Positions 5,002 through 5,235 of a DNA stretch of 5,235 nucleotides are shown here, in pieces. Below the pieces are notes generated by a model that made no database searches, was not told where the DNA came from, and saw only the letters and a list, made by a program, of their open reading frames with translations. The stretch's first letter is position 1, and every line of letters starts with the position of its first letter. The translations under genes were made by a program, and so were the position numbers. Source of the DNA: Pseudomonadota bacterium (GTDB lineage: Bacteria > Pseudomonadota > Alphaproteobacteria > Rhizobiales > Rhizobiaceae); NCBI GenBank assembly GCA_023419995.1, contig JAEZXF010000026.1, positions 1 to 5,235 on the forward strand, written 5' to 3'.

Positions 5002-5235
5002 CTAGGGTCGCAGGCCGTTCATGGTCAGGGCGACGATGTGCTCGCGGTAGGAGGCGATGGCGGCGCGCTGGGTCAGGTCGCGGCCGAAGATCGCCGACAT
5101 GGTCGAGCCGTTGGCGAAGTAGAAGAAGGTCATGCCGGCGATCGAGACGTAGAGCTCCAGCGGGTCGACGCCGGCGCGGAATTCGCCCGCAGCGACGCCG
5201 CGTTCCAGCGTTTCCGCGATCAGGTTCAGCAGCGG
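5002..5235 (-). CDS. TetR-family transcriptional regulator (C-terminal part, partial)
   Basis: The last 77 residues are visible; the N-terminal helix-turn-helix lies beyond the right edge. The frame reads through to a TAG at 5002-5004 and contains ETLERGVAAGEFRAGVDPLE, YVSIAGMTFFYFANGSTMS, IFGRDL and a terminal GLRP. This pattern, an amphipathic helix followed by GEFR-G-VDP, an aromatic FFYF helix, and a short final helix ending in GLRP, is typical of the ligand-binding, dimer-forming domain of many TetR-type repressors of proteobacteria. It lies directly upstream of the isomerase-like gene on the same strand, and two matching palindromes follow, so it probably represses both transcription units and is released by a small molecule. 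The ligand cannot be inferred. The promoter of this gene is outside the window. Confidence 0.82.
   Translation of the reverse strand, partial: PLLNLIAETLERGVAAGEFRAGVDPLELYVSIAGMTFFYFANGSTMSAIFGRDLTQRAAIASYREHIVALTMNGLRP

Noticed and set aside
1..5235. Search for mobile elements, CRISPR arrays, tRNA, attachment sites and prophage genes
   Set aside because: No terminal inverted repeats, transposase motifs, regularly spaced repeats or cloverleaf-like segments were seen. The window looks like a normal chromosomal or megaplasmid metabolic locus.

Overview
The window is GC-rich (coding G/C in most third positions) and every convincing gene lies on the minus strand. The protein families, the base composition and the gene types (aldolase, dehydrogenase, ABC importer, TetR regulator) suggest an alphaproteobacterium, probably of the Rhizobiales. 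This is an inference from style; there is no rRNA or other marker here to prove it.

Read in the direction of transcription (right to left), the layout is as follows. At 5235-5002 is the C-terminal end of a TetR-family repressor. A 175-base gap (5001-4827) holds a near-perfect palindrome and a likely promoter. A sugar phosphate isomerase/epimerase-like TIM barrel with a GTG start follows (4826-3948). A second gap of 81 bases (3947-3867) carries a second copy of the same palindrome and a likely promoter. Then comes a tightly packed run: an NAD(P)-dependent epimerase/dehydratase-type oxidoreductase (3866-2793), a two-domain GNAT acetyltransferase (2806-1937), a dihydrodipicolinate synthase/N-acetylneuraminate lyase-family aldolase (1937-867), an ABC transporter inner-membrane permease (867-100), and the signal-peptide end of what is probably the matching substrate-binding protein (50 to beyond position 1). 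Three consecutive junctions overlap by 14, 1 and 1 bases, which points to one translationally coupled operon.

The set looks like a catabolic locus for a small organic substrate, perhaps a sugar acid or related oxo-acid precursor. The importer would bring it in, the oxidoreductase and TIM-barrel enzyme would oxidise or isomerise it, and the class I aldolase would cleave or dehydrate it. The substrate cannot be read from the sequence. Each of the two transcription units starts with TTTCAACC-N4-GGTTGAAA, and in both cases the downstream arm supplies a TTGAAA -35 box followed 17-18 bases later by TAGYCT. The adjacent TetR-type protein is the natural candidate to bind both sites and repress the locus until the substrate, or a product of it, is present.

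No RNA genes, CRISPR arrays, insertion sequences or prophage parts were seen. The most notable points are the duplicated operator-promoter module, the uncharacterised enzyme combination, and the absence of the usual catalytic lysine in the oxidoreductase.
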